From NCBI RefSeq assembly GCF_010998615.1, contig NZ_JAAEAH010000025.1, positions 35,562 to 99,561 of the forward strand: a stretch of 64,000 nt of DNA. The letters run 5' to 3'. The notes under the pieces were generated by a model. It did not search any database. It had not been told where the DNA came from and saw only the letters and a program-made list of their open reading frames with translations. This DNA is from Myxococcus sp. CA023 (GTDB taxonomy: Bacteria; Myxococcota; Myxococcia; Myxococcales; Myxococcaceae). Positions 34,335 to 43,573 of this stretch are shown piece by piece (within the stretch, counting starts at the first letter, position 1; each line of letters starts with the position of its first letter). The position numbers and the translations under genes were made by a program.

Positions 34335-37300
34335 TACCGCGCGTCCGCCCCCGAGGCTCCCTCGGGGGATGGAGCCGCCGGCACGAGCCCGCTCAACGTC
34401 TCCACGTAGGTGGCGGCCACGCGGAGGAAGCGCGCGCCCTTCACACCGGTGAGGTACTGCCGCTTCATCGCCCGCGTCGCGCCCACGTAGAACATGGCTC
34501 GGCGGATGCGCTCGTTCTCCCGGGCCGAGCGCTCGCGGGCACCGGCCATCCACTGCTCCGCGGTGTCCAGCGCATCCAGGCCCGCGAAGAAGACGATGGG
34601 GCATTCGTGCCCCTTGCAGGAGAACACCGTGGTGGCGCGCACGTGGTCCACGCCGCTGACGCGGAAGTCCGTCACGTTGCGCCCGCCCTTGCCTCCGTAG
34701 GCCTCCGCGGGCACGCCCGCGCGCTTGAGCGCCTCCGTGTACTGGGAGGGCATGACGGGGGCCACCACGAGGATGTCACTGGGGTGGACGCCCTCCTCCC
34801 GAATGAGGCGGGCCACCTCGCGAGCCACCTGCCGCGCCTCACTGGCACTGGAAGCGAAGCCGCGCACCTGGGGCAGCACGCCGCCGCGCTCGGTGGACTG
34901 CACGCGGAAGAGGCCCTCCAGCGTCTCCTCCGGAAGCCAGACGAGCCCCTCGCGCGCCAGCTCACCCACCTTCATGTATTCGCGCATGCCGGGTTCGGCC
35001 GCGGCGTGCTGGCGCAGCGGGTCCAGCACCACGTTGAAGGCGACGTCGAGGATGTCCCGGGTGGCGCGGAACGTTTCCTTGAGGACGCGGGTGCGGCCGC
35101 GGAACGACAGCCCCTCGGGCAGTTGCTCCTTGAGCGCGTCGATGGGCACCTGGCCGTAGACGTTCTGCGAGTCGTCCATGAAGAGCTGGAAGCAGCGCAC
35201 CTCGCGCCCGTCCGGCAACGTGTCCGGACGCACCAGCGTGTGGAGCATGGCCAGCGCCTTGGCGTCCATGTCCTGGGCTTCGTCCACGAAGACGCCGTCG
35301 AAGGAGGCGGGGGCATGACGGCGCAGCGCCCCCACGTGCCGCACCGTCACCCGTGCACGCAGCTCACGCACTCGCAGGCGGCCCGCGCGCTGGGCCAGCG
35401 CCTCCACCAACAACTTGTCCACCAGCGGGGCCAGCGCACGGTTGAAGAAGGACACCAGCACCTGCGCCTCGGAGTGCTCCAGCAGGTAGCGCGCCACCCA
35501 GTGCGCCAGCACGTACGTCTTGCCGCTGCCCGCCACGCCGCGCACCAGGTGGTGCCCGTCGTCGAAGCGGCGCTCGAAGAGGGACACCTGCTCGTGTGTG
35601 AAGAGGGGTTTGCCGGGCCGCGCGCCCGAGATTTCCGCGCCCAGGTCCACCGGCACCGGCGGGGGCGGCGGCGGCGGCGCGCGCTGCGGCATGGGCAATG
35701 GCTCCAGGCGCAGCGGCTCACCGGGGTGCACACGAAGACGCGGCAGCAGAGACAGGAAGCGCTGGGGAATCGTGGCGGCGCGCGCCTCGTCGCGGGAGGC
35801 CAGCACCAGCAGGTAATCCTTCGCGCGGCTGGCGGCCACGTTGAGCATGGGCACCAGCGTGTGAGGCGGAAAGGGCCTGCCTCCAGCGACGGTGTCCACC
35901 AGCACCACGTCGTACTGGGTGCCCTGCTGGCGATGGATGGTGGACGCGCTGAAGACGTCCCCGCGCAGGCCCGCGGCATTGCCCAGCCGGCGCAGCAGCG
36001 CGGCCTGCGCGCGGTAGGGCGTGACACACAAAACGCTGAGGCCAGAGCGCACCGCCTCGCGCGCCAGGGACACGGCGAGGTTGGCGGACAGCTCGCGCTG
36101 GTAGCCGGAGCCCGTCTCCCCGCGTCCGTGCGTGAGGCGCTTTGAATCTCGCGTGAGGCCGTCCAGCACCACCCAGCCCGCGCGCACCAAGGGGAACGCG
36201 GCCACCGGAGCGGGCCGCTCCGCGCGCTGCTTGACGACGTCGCCGTCCTCCAGCGCGCCGCCGTAGCAGAAGTGGCTCACCACCTTCGCGATGTCCGGGT
36301 GCATGCGGTGCTGGGTGCGCAGCAGCAATACGTCCGCGCGCGCAGCGTCCTTCACCGCGTCTTCCAGGTGCGACAGCCCGCTGCCGCGAAGCCACTTCTG
36401 CGTGCCCTTGCCCGCGCCCTCCGCGGCGCGGCTCACCGGGCCAATCTGCTTCGGGTCACCCGCCAGCGTCACCCGCTCCGCCAGCGGCCCCATCAACGCG
36501 GTGGCCGCGCGGGTCACCATGCCGGCCTCGTCCACCACCAGCCGCGCGAAGTGCCGCTTTCCCTCCAACTCCGACACCAGACGCAACGCTCGGTGCACGG
36601 TGACCACCACCAGCGGGCAGTCCCCCTTCTCCACTTCCTTGAGCGTGGGGTCCTTCACCTTGCCGCGCAGTCCGCGCAGCTCCGCCTGGAGCTTGGCCAG
36701 CTCATGGGCGGGGCCACCTCGCACCCGCTGGAGGATGAGCTCCCGCTCCCGCTCCTCGATGCTGGCGCGCAGCTTGCCGCCCTTGGTGTCCTCCAGCATG
36801 ACGGTGGGCAGCTTCACCAACGCCTCGCTCGCGCCGGTCCCACCCCGGAAGATGCTGCGCGCCAGGGGCCGCAGCGGAATGGGCTCGCGCTCCAGCAGCG
36901 CGCTGACGCGGAGGACCAACTCGTCCGCGGCGCGGTTGGTGGGCGCCACCGCGAGGATGCGCTCACCCGGGAAGGCGCGTAGCGCCCGCGCGATGAGGTC
37001 CGCCACGGCCGTCGTCTTGCCCGTACCGGGAGGTCCCCAGATGCAGCCCCAGGGCTGGCGCCACAGCCGGTCGGCCGGAATCAGGGCCTCATCCTGGGGC
37101 GTCAGCGTGACGGGAGGCGCCTCCCCACAGGCGCGACTCAGGGACTCGGAGAGGGCATCCTGCCGCTCTTCGTAAGCGGAGGCCGCCGCGCACAGGGCCT
37201 CGGCGAAGTCATAGGGCCGGTAGCACCAGCGGTCCGCGGACAGCGCGCGGCGGTCCACGTCATCCCCGTGGCTGGGCGCGGCGAACACACGCCCCGATTC

Positions 37301-37978
37301 GAAATCCAGGTGGACGACGTCTCCGCCGAAGACGCACTCCTCCCCCAGGAAGCCGAGCACCGAACCTCCCGACCAGTCCGGGTCCGCCGCCGGACGCGGG
37401 ATGAGCGACAGCACCCCCGGCCCCTGGAGGCTGACCTCGCGCACGTCCTGCAGCAGCTGCGCACGATACTGGCTGCGCTCGGACAGCAGCGCCTCCCGCA
37501 GGTCCTCCGGTAGATACGCGGGCGGAGCCCAGAGCTCGCGACGCTTCCCGGTGGCCACCGCGGCGCGCATCGCCTCGCGCTCCGCGGGGCTGACGTCCTC
37601 TGGCGCGGAGACATCACGCGACGGAACGTCCTCTCCGCCTTCCCGTCCTCGCGCCATCCGCGAGACGAGCAGCAACGGATTCGGAGCCCGAGCCAGGTCC
37701 GCCTTCGCCTCGGTGGGCTCGGGGGCCTGGGGCGGCTCCACACGCACCGCGTTCTCGGTGCGCCGCAGCGCCACGTCCTCCTCACGAGGCGGCTCGGGTG
37801 CCTGGAACGTGTTGCGCCAGCGCGGCACTGACCCCACCCGCCGGGGCGGAGCGGCTTCGGGCGGCGGCGCATCGTCGTATTCGACATGCAGCTCACGCGT
37901 GGGCGCAGGCGCTTGCGAGCCCCCGTCTCCGGGCTCCGCCGCCTCGCCCGCACGTCCCGCTTCCGGCCCCCGCATCAT
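34334..37978 (-). CDS. Protein with two SF1 helicase motors (Upf1-like and UvrD-like)
   Basis: A 1214-residue protein. The N-terminal 250 residues are Pro/Ala-rich, without motifs. Motor 1 (about 300-760) is Upf1/DNA2-like: Walker A GPPGTGKTT at 315-323, Walker B VVDEAGMV, QHRMHPDIAKVVSHF, SASTIHRQQGTQYD and VAASRAKDYLLVLAS. Motor 2 (about 790-1190) is UvrD/PcrA-like: Walker A GVAGSGKTY near 814, Walker B VFVDEAQDMD, DDSQNVYGQ, KETFRATRDILD and TVFSCKGHECPIVF, ending VGATRAMKRQYLTG. Two different helicase types in one chain is unusual. A GTG at 37996 is also in frame; the ATG at 37978 with GGAGG 11 bases upstream was chosen. No nuclease domain was seen. Possible roles are DNA repair, RNA processing or defence; none can be chosen from sequence. 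Confidence 0.8.
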   Translation of the reverse strand: MMRGPEAGRAGEAAEPGDGGSQAPAPTRELHVEYDDAPPPEAAPPRRVGSVPRWRNTFQAPEPPREEDVALRRTENAVRVEPPQAPEPTEAKADLARAPNPLLLVSRMARGREGGEDVPSRDVSAPEDVSPAEREAMRAAVATGKRRELWAPPAYLPEDLREALLSERSQYRAQLLQDVREVSLQGPGVLSLIPRPAADPDWSGGSVLGFLGEECVFGGDVVHLDFESGRVFAAPSHGDDVDRRALSADRWCYRPYDFAEALCAAASAYEERQDALSESLSRACGEAPPVTLTPQDEALIPADRLWRQPWGCIWGPPGTGKTTAVADLIARALRAFPGERILAVAPTNRAADELVLRVSALLEREPIPLRPLARSIFRGGTGASEALVKLPTVMLEDTKGGKLRASIEERERELILQRVRGGPAHELAKLQAELRGLRGKVKDPTLKEVEKGDCPLVVVTVHRALRLVSELEGKRHFARLVVDEAGMVTRAATALMGPLAERVTLAGDPKQIGPVSRAAEGAGKGTQKWLRGSGLSHLEDAVKDAARADVLLLRTQHRMHPDIAKVVSHFCYGGALEDGDVVKQRAERPAPVAAFPLVRAGWVVLDGLTRDSKRLTHGRGETGSGYQRELSANLAVSLAREAVRSGLSVLCVTPYRAQAALLRRLGNAAGLRGDVFSASTIHRQQGTQYDVVLVDTVAGGRPFPPHTLVPMLNVAASRAKDYLLVLASRDEARAATIPQRFLSLLPRLRVHPGEPLRLEPLPMPQRAPPPPPPPVPVDLGAEISGARPGKPLFTHEQVSLFERRFDDGHHLVRGVAGSGKTYVLAHWVARYLLEHSEAQVLVSFFNRALAPLVDKLLVEALAQRAGRLRVRELRARVTVRHVGALRRHAPASFDGVFVDEAQDMDAKALAMLHTLVRPDTLPDGREVRCFQLFMDDSQNVYGQVPIDALKEQLPEGLSFRGRTRVLKETFRATRDILDVAFNVVLDPLRQHAAAEPGMREYMKVGELAREGLVWLPEETLEGLFRVQSTERGGVLPQVRGFASSASEARQVAREVARLIREEGVHPSDILVVAPVMPSQYTEALKRAGVPAEAYGGKGGRNVTDFRVSGVDHVRATTVFSCKGHECPIVFFAGLDALDTAEQWMAGARERSARENERIRRAMFYVGATRAMKRQYLTGVKGARFLRVAATYVETLSGLVPAAPSPEGASGADAR

Positions 37979-38311
37979 CGGACGCGCGGCCTCCACACCT
38001 CGCCGCGCACCGGCCCTGGGCCACCGGTGCCACGCGGGGCCGTTACATCCGGCAGGGCTGGAGAAGACGCTGCGGCTGCCATGGCGAACACTCGCAAAGC
38101 CTACACTTCATGACCTGCCCACCCGAACAGGTCGCCACATGTAAGAGGCCGGCCAAGGTAGGGGAGGCTTGGATCGCCGTCAATGCGCCACACCCAGGGT
38201 GCATGCGCGGTGGGTAGGAAGGCAGGCCGCCCCGGTGTACACCCTCTCCAGCCGGGCTTGCTTCCGCGTCCTCCCGATGTTCTGGGTGGAAGCCCCCCGC
38301 CCCCCACCGAC
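37979..38311. other. Divergent intergenic region between helicase and ygiQ genes
   Basis: A 333-base gap between two divergent genes. It must hold both promoters. I see no RNA gene, no clear sigma-54 element and no coding frame with myxobacterial character. A stretch near 38090-38150 is less GC-rich than the rest and is the likeliest promoter area. Confidence 0.4.
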
Positions 38312-40327
38312 ATGGCCTATTCGACGCGCTACGCCCATCCCTTCCTGCCCACCACCCGTGCCGACATGCAGGCGCGCGGCTGGGAGCAGTGCGACATCAT
38401 CATCGTGACGGGGGACGCGTACGTGGACCACCCGGCCTTCGGGCCAGTGCTCATCGCGCGCTTCCTGGAGGGGCGCGGCTTCAAGGTGGGCCTCCTCCCC
38501 CAGCCGGACTGGCACTCGGCCGAGCCCTTCAAGGCGCTGGGGCCGCCGCGCATGTTCTTCGGCGTGGCCGCGGGCAACCTGGACTCGATGCTCAACCGGC
38601 TGACGGCCCAGAAGAAGAACCGCTCGGAGGACCAGTACAGCCCCGGCGGACAGACGAACTGCCGGCCGGACCGGGCCACCATCGTCTACGCGCAGCGCTG
38701 CCGTGAGGCCTACCCCGACGTCCCCGTCATCCTGGGTGGCATCGAGGCCAGCCTCCGCCGCATCGCCCACTTCGACTACTGGAGCGAGAAGGTGCGCCGC
38801 TCCATCCTCTTCGACGCCAAGGCGGACCTGCTCGTCTTCGGCATGGGCGAGCGCCCCATCATGGAAGTCGCGGACCGCATGCGCCAGGGCGAGCGCATCC
38901 AGGACATCCGCGACGTGCGCGGCACCGCGTACACCATCAACGACGAGGAGATGCGCGCCCTGGAGGCGGACCCGGCCAGGCGCGCCGCGGACCGCAAGAC
39001 GGTGGTGCTGCCGTCCTACGAGCAGGTCATCGAGGACAAGCACGCCTTCGCGGTGATGAGCCGCGACTTCCAGATGGAGACCAACCCGGGCAACGCGCGT
39101 CCGCTGGCGCAGCGCCACGGCAACCGCGCCATCTACATGAACCCGCCCGCGCTCCCGCTGGAGGACGGCGTGGGCACCGCGGGCGCCGAAGGCAAGTCCG
39201 TGGCCATGGACGAGCTGTATGACCTGCCCTTCAACCGCGTGCCGCACCCGATGTACCGGGAGCGCATCCCCGCCTACGAGACGGTGAAGCACTCCATCGT
39301 CCTCATGCGCGGGTGCTTCGGCGGCTGCACCTTCTGCTCCATCACCGAGCACGAGGGCCGCGTCATCCAGAGCCGCTCCGCGGAGAGCGTGCTGCGCGAG
39401 GTCCGCGCCCTGCGCCGCATGGGCGACTTCCGGGGCACCATCACCGACCTGGGGGGCCCCACCGCCAACATGTACAAGCTCAAGTGCAAGAGCGAGGACA
39501 TCGAGAAGCGGTGCCGCAAGCTGTCCTGCGTCCACCCGGGCGTGTGTGAGAACCTCCAGACGGACCACGGCCCCCTCATCAGCCTCATGCAGGACGTGCG
39601 CAAGGAGGACGGCGTCAAGCACGTCTTCATCGCCAGCGGCGTGCGGTACGACCTGGCGGAGCGCTCGCCGGAGTACGTGAAGGAGCTGGCCGCGCACCAC
39701 GTGGGTGGGCAGCTGTCCGTGGCGCCGGAGCACGTATCCCCGCGCGTGCTGGAGAAGATGAAGAAGCCCGGCATCGAGAGCTTCGAGCGATTCCAGCAGA
39801 TGTTCGCGTGCGCCAGCGAAGAGGCCGGCAAGGAGCAGTACGACATCCCCTACTTCATCAGCGGCCACCCGGGCTCCACGTTGGAGGACATGGTGGAGCT
39901 GGCGCTGTGGCTGAAGCAGAACGGCAAGCGGCCCCGGCAGGTGCAGGACTTCATCCCCACCCCCATGGCCATGGCCACCGCCATGTACTTCACGGGCCTG
40001 GACCCGCTGAAGATGGAGCCCGTCTACACGGCCCAGGGCCTGCGCGAGAAGCGGCTCCAGAAGGCGCTGCTGCTCTACTGGAACCCGGAGCAGTGGCCGC
40101 TGGCACGAGAAGCGCTGAAGCTGGCCGGCCGCGAGGACCTCATCGGCCGCGGGCCCCACGCGCTCGTCCCGCCGGAGTCCCCCGGGGAGGCCGCGCGCCG
40201 GCAGCGTACCGAGCGCGACACCGGCGCTGGTGCTTCCGCGCCGCGTCACGAGGCCGCGCCCCGGCCCGGACCGCAGGGAACCGCGCGTCCCCGGGCGCGC
40301 CGTCCCGGTGGGCCTCGCGCCCGCTGA
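38312..40327 (+). CDS. YgiQ-family radical SAM protein
   Basis: A 671-residue radical SAM enzyme of the YgiQ (UPF0313) family. The 4Fe-4S cluster motif CFGGCTFC (CX3CX2C) is in the middle, within [22 protein letters not shown]-terminal features typical of the family are [18 protein letters not shown] and [19 protein letters not shown]-terminal ones are [18 protein letters not shown] and [14 protein letters not shown]. The reaction of YgiQ is not known. The tail (about 635-671) is a basic Pro/Arg-rich extension. The start ATG 38312 fits the family N-terminus ([11 protein letters not shown]). A terminator follows. Confidence 0.9.
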   Translation: MAYSTRYAHPFLPTTRADMQARGWEQCDIIIVTGDAYVDHPAFGPVLIARFLEGRGFKVGLLPQPDWHSAEPFKALGPPRMFFGVAAGNLDSMLNRLTAQKKNRSEDQYSPGGQTNCRPDRATIVYAQRCREAYPDVPVILGGIEASLRRIAHFDYWSEKVRRSILFDAKADLLVFGMGERPIMEVADRMRQGERIQDIRDVRGTAYTINDEEMRALEADPARRAADRKTVVLPSYEQVIEDKHAFAVMSRDFQMETNPGNARPLAQRHGNRAIYMNPPALPLEDGVGTAGAEGKSVAMDELYDLPFNRVPHPMYRERIPAYETVKHSIVLMRGCFGGCTFCSITEHEGRVIQSRSAESVLREVRALRRMGDFRGTITDLGGPTANMYKLKCKSEDIEKRCRKLSCVHPGVCENLQTDHGPLISLMQDVRKEDGVKHVFIASGVRYDLAERSPEYVKELAAHHVGGQLSVAPEHVSPRVLEKMKKPGIESFERFQQMFACASEEAGKEQYDIPYFISGHPGSTLEDMVELALWLKQNGKRPRQVQDFIPTPMAMATAMYFTGLDPLKMEPVYTAQGLREKRLQKALLLYWNPEQWPLAREALKLAGREDLIGRGPHALVPPESPGEAARRQRTERDTGAGASAPRHEAAPRPGPQGTARPRARRPGGPRAR

Positions 40328-40355
40328 GCGCCCTGGGACATGGGAGCCCGAACGC

Positions 40356-40382
40356 GCGGTTTGAATAAACCGCCGCGGTTTT
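40356..40382 (+). terminator. Intrinsic terminator after ygiQ
   Basis: A 7-bp stem GCGGTTT/AAACCGC with loop GAAT, followed shortly by CGCGGTTTTC, which gives a short T-run. It lies 28 bases after the ygiQ stop and before the Cys-repeat gene. Confidence 0.6.
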
Positions 40383-40398
40383 CGTCGGGCCTCCCACC

Positions 40399-41019
40399 AT
40401 GCTCAGCCTCCTCTCCGCGTTGTGGCTCGCCACGGCTCCCGTGACGACCTCGGAACAGCCCGTGGTCCGCCCCCCGCCTCCGCAGTGTGTCTTCTCCCAG
40501 GGACGCTCGGTGTGCGGCTACCAGTGCAAGACCACTGGGACACAAACCGCCTGCGCCCGGACGCCCTACGGCATCTGTGAGGTCCTGGTGGGAGGCGTGC
40601 ATTGTTGGGACCCGCCCCTGGTCGCCATCCAGCACCCGCCCACCACGAGCGCGAAGCCGGAGTGCAAGGAGAGCCGGGGCCAGGTGGCCTGCGGCTACAA
40701 CTGCCGTCAGTTCAACGGCGAGGTGGCCTGCAACCGGACGCCCTACGGCGTCTGCTCCACGAACTTCAACAAGCTGACCTGTTGGGACCCGCCGGACGCC
40801 GTCATCCACCAGTACGGCGCGGAGACGCCCGCGCCCCGCTGCCTCAACGCCTCCGAGGACTTGGCCTGCGGCTATGACTGCAAGGCCACGCGCACCGAGG
40901 TGCAGTGCGCCAACACGCCGGACGGCGTGTGCCGGCTCGACAACCAGCGCTTCACCTGCTTCGACCCGCCGTCGTTGCTGCACTGCGACCACAGCGCGCC
41001 GCCGCCGCCCCGGCACTGA
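40399..41019 (+). CDS. Secreted cysteine-rich three-repeat protein
   Basis: A 206-residue exported protein with a short hydrophobic N-terminus (MLSLLSALWLATAPVTT). Three tandem repeats of about 55 residues follow, each with C....(V/L)(C/A)CGY(Q/N/D)C(K/R), then (A/Q)CA(R/N)TP(Y/D)G(I/V)C, then (H/T)C(W/F)DPP. Five or six cysteines per repeat suggest intra-repeat disulfides in a periplasmic or extracellular small domain. I know no named family; similar repeats occur in myxobacterial hypothetical proteins. It is a candidate surface or secreted peptide-like module. The third repeat lacks the second half-motif conservation slightly (NTPDG instead of RTPYG). Confidence 0.75.
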   Translation: MLSLLSALWLATAPVTTSEQPVVRPPPPQCVFSQGRSVCGYQCKTTGTQTACARTPYGICEVLVGGVHCWDPPLVAIQHPPTTSAKPECKESRGQVACGYNCRQFNGEVACNRTPYGVCSTNFNKLTCWDPPDAVIHQYGAETPAPRCLNASEDLACGYDCKATRTEVQCANTPDGVCRLDNQRFTCFDPPSLLHCDHSAPPPPRH

Positions 41020-41163
41020 GACCACACGTCCAGCGCGTGCGCCTCGGCACGCGAGTCATGCCCGCGAAGGGGAGGCCCAGGCCCCCCTTTGCGGCGCTAC
41101 ACGGCTCCGGATAGGGTGCGCCGCCTTTCGCAACATCGCGACACACCCAGGAGCACGTAGACG

Positions 41164-41676
41164 ATGGCCAGGACAACCCAGGAGCAGACCCAGGAGCGCC
41201 ACGCGTTTCTGCTCGACCTCTTCCGCCAGCAGCCGGACATCAGCAGCAAGGAGGCGCTGGAGTCCTTCAAGGATAAGTTTGGCGGCACCATCAACATGAA
41301 GACGTTCAACCAGCTCCGCGAGCAGGCCGAGGACGAAGTCGCGTCGGCCGCCGCGGCCGCCCCCGCCCCCGCGCCCGCCCCGGAAGTGGAGGCCGAGCCC
41401 GAAGCCGAGGAGACCGAGGCGACGGGGGACGACGCCGCCTCCCGCCTGAAGGCCGCCGCCGCGGCCCCCGAGGCCATCAATGGCGCGGCCGGCGCCCCCG
41501 CCAAGAAGGCCAAGGCGAAGGGCAACGGCCCGAAGAACATCTTCGTGGACGCGCCCAAGGAGCACCTCACCTTCCTGGAGGGCATCATCCAGCAGTTCCA
41601 GGAGGCCGGCGCCGCCAACATCCGCATCGACCACGCCACGGACCGGTGGATGGTCGTCGTGGTGGACTCGAAGTAG
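41164..41676 (+). CDS. Hypothetical two-module cytoplasmic protein with acidic Ala-rich linker
   Basis: A 170-residue protein without signal peptide. Residues 1-58 form a helical module (ERHAFLLDLFRQQPDISS, then KEALESFKDKFG). A linker of about 60 residues is made almost only of Ala, Pro and Glu, with a basic KKAKAKG end. Residues about 118-170 form a second module (NIFVDAPKEHLTFLEGIIQQ, then ANIRIDHATDRWMVVVVDSK). CAGGAG precedes the ATG by 11 bases. The family is not recognised. The N-terminal module could bind DNA, but there is no direct evidence. Confidence 0.72.
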   Translation: MARTTQEQTQERHAFLLDLFRQQPDISSKEALESFKDKFGGTINMKTFNQLREQAEDEVASAAAAAPAPAPAPEVEAEPEAEETEATGDDAASRLKAAAAAPEAINGAAGAPAKKAKAKGNGPKNIFVDAPKEHLTFLEGIIQQFQEAGAANIRIDHATDRWMVVVVDSK

Positions 41677-41684
41677 CAGGACCG

Positions 41685-41720
41685 CTCCCAGGCCAGGCGG
41701 AGTGCCCGCCTGGCTGGGAG
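41685..41720. terminator. Strong bidirectional hairpin between convergent genes
   Basis: A 15-bp GC stem with one bulged G: CTCCCAGGCCAGGCGG pairs with CCCGCCTGGCTGGGAG around an AGTG loop. It lies nine bases after the 41164 gene stop and nine before the stop of the opposing lipoprotein gene, so it can serve both. No T-run. Confidence 0.65.
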
Positions 41721-41728
41721 GTGCGCCG

Positions 41729-43366
41729 TCAGCGCTCGGCGGACGGCGCCAGCATCTCCAGAGGAAGCAGCGCGGAACCTGACAGGCGACTCACCTCCAG
41801 CGCCTGGCCCGCCCCACTCACGCGCGCCCCCTGGAATCCCGTGGCGTCAGCGGCGCCCTCTTCCCACGCCACGAACCAGGCCGCCCCGTCCCACACCACC
41901 ACGGGCGCGCGTGACGTCGCCCCGGCGGGCAACACGACGGGCACATCGAGCAACTGTCCATCCAGGCTCACCCGAGCGGCCAGCATGCCCGGCGTGCCGG
42001 AGAGATTCTCACTCCAGACCGCCAGATAGGCATCGGCGCCCCGCGAGGCGGCGACCGGAGGCTTGTGGCCCCACGGGCGCGTGAGGCGCAGCGCCGGCCT
42101 GTCCTTCACCACATCATCGTGCGTCACACGGGTCGCCAGGATTTCGTGCGGGCCGAATTCGTCCGTGCCTGTCGTCGTGCCCGCGTAGGTGACGAGGAAC
42201 TTGTGGTCTCCGGCCGCCACGGCGGGCGCGATCTCCTGCTGGAAGTCCCCCGTAGAGATGGTGAAGCCCGACTTCGAGCCCAGGATGCTTCCGTTGTCCC
42301 CCACCCGGACACCGCGCACGCGGTGGATACCCTGCCGGGTGGCATCCCAGACGACGAGCGACTTGTTGCCACTGGGCGCCACCCGAGGCCCCGTCTGCTC
42401 GTCCGCGCCCGTGGCGATTCCGAAGGCCGCGGGCCCGTCCAACGCGAGGTTCTTTCGGAAACGGGCGCCGTAGACATCGGCGGTATCGTTCTTGTCGTCC
42501 TGCCACACGACGAAGAAGTGGTTGCCCGTCCACGTCACGTCGGGGACGGTTTGAGCGCCCTCACGGACGACGAGCGGGACACCGCCAGCCCCATCCAGCC
42601 GGATGCCGTCTTTCGTCACCCGGTTCCCAAAGATGTCCGGTGTGAGGACTCCACCGCGCTGGTCGCTCCAGACGACCAGGAACTGCTTTCCATCCCAGGC
42701 CACCGCCGGCTTGATGGCCATGTTGGATTCGGAAACGGAGAGCTGCGTGCGCTCGGACACGTCTCCGTCGGACGTCACACGGATGGCGTTGATGATGCTC
42801 TCCACGTCGCCGATGAAGGGGAAGGCGAGCAGACACAACTCGTGCGCGCAGGCGATGCCTGGAGGCCCTCCCACCTCATCGGAGCCGAAGACGACGAACC
42901 GGCGGCGCACATCCCCGTCGCGCTCCACATGGGCGGCAACCAGACCGGAAGCGCTGACCCAGGTGACCAGGAAGAACTTTCCGTCCCAGGCCACTCGAGG
43001 CTGCCCGCCATCCAACCCGCTGCCCGCGTTGATGGGAAAGCCCCCCGGGTCCAGCACCTTCCCCTTGGGTGTCACCCGCGCGCCGAAGACGCCCCCCTCG
43101 CGTTCGTCCTGCCAGACGACCAGGAACTGTTTTCCATCAAAGGCCACGCCTTCTCCCGGCCGCCCCGTGGGCTGCTTCTTCCACATGGGCTTGCTCTCAT
43201 CGGACGCGTTGGACGTTTCGGCACGACGGGCCAGCGCATCCATGACCGCCTCTGGCACGGCTTCGGGCACTTCCTCCATCGCCCCACCGCAGGCAGACAG
43301 CAGCATTCCCAGAAACACGCCACCCCACCGCGCCGCCCGCGCGGGCTTCCACTTCCCCTGACGCAT
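41729..43366 (-). CDS. Lipoprotein with repeated WDG-type propeller motifs
   Basis: A 545-residue lipoprotein; signal ends LGMLLSAC (lipobox LSAC). The mature part repeats a strand unit FDGKQFLVVWQD/ WDGKFFLVTWVS/ WDGKQFLVVWSD/ WTGNHFFVVWQD about eight times, each spaced roughly 60 residues apart, with GARV or VRV strands between. This suggests a beta-propeller of the kind seen in other myxobacterial surface proteins. No enzyme motif. The start at 43366 has GGGGAG six bases upstream. Function unknown. Confidence 0.8.
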   Translation of the reverse strand: MRQGKWKPARAARWGGVFLGMLLSACGGAMEEVPEAVPEAVMDALARRAETSNASDESKPMWKKQPTGRPGEGVAFDGKQFLVVWQDEREGGVFGARVTPKGKVLDPGGFPINAGSGLDGGQPRVAWDGKFFLVTWVSASGLVAAHVERDGDVRRRFVVFGSDEVGGPPGIACAHELCLLAFPFIGDVESIINAIRVTSDGDVSERTQLSVSESNMAIKPAVAWDGKQFLVVWSDQRGGVLTPDIFGNRVTKDGIRLDGAGGVPLVVREGAQTVPDVTWTGNHFFVVWQDDKNDTADVYGARFRKNLALDGPAAFGIATGADEQTGPRVAPSGNKSLVVWDATRQGIHRVRGVRVGDNGSILGSKSGFTISTGDFQQEIAPAVAAGDHKFLVTYAGTTTGTDEFGPHEILATRVTHDDVVKDRPALRLTRPWGHKPPVAASRGADAYLAVWSENLSGTPGMLAARVSLDGQLLDVPVVLPAGATSRAPVVVWDGAAWFVAWEEGAADATGFQGARVSGAGQALEVSRLSGSALLPLEMLAPSAER

Positions 43367-43573
43367 ACGTTGCTCCCCTCTGGTTCGACAGGCGGCAACG
43401 TCATTCACGCGAGGTGGCGCAACAATCCTCCCGGTGGGGAGGGAAACGCATCCGTCACGGCGCCCTATCCATCCCGTCGGGTCCCTCCCGGGGCGTTCCT
43501 CGCTCCAGCGGTTGTCACCGGTCCACCACCTCGTCAACCCGGGAGTAGTCCACGAGGCCTGCCTTGTGGATGA

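Noticed and set aside
37979..38311. Small RNA or hidden gene in the divergent gap
   Set aside because: Short frames here are low in coding character and no stable structure with a T-run was seen.
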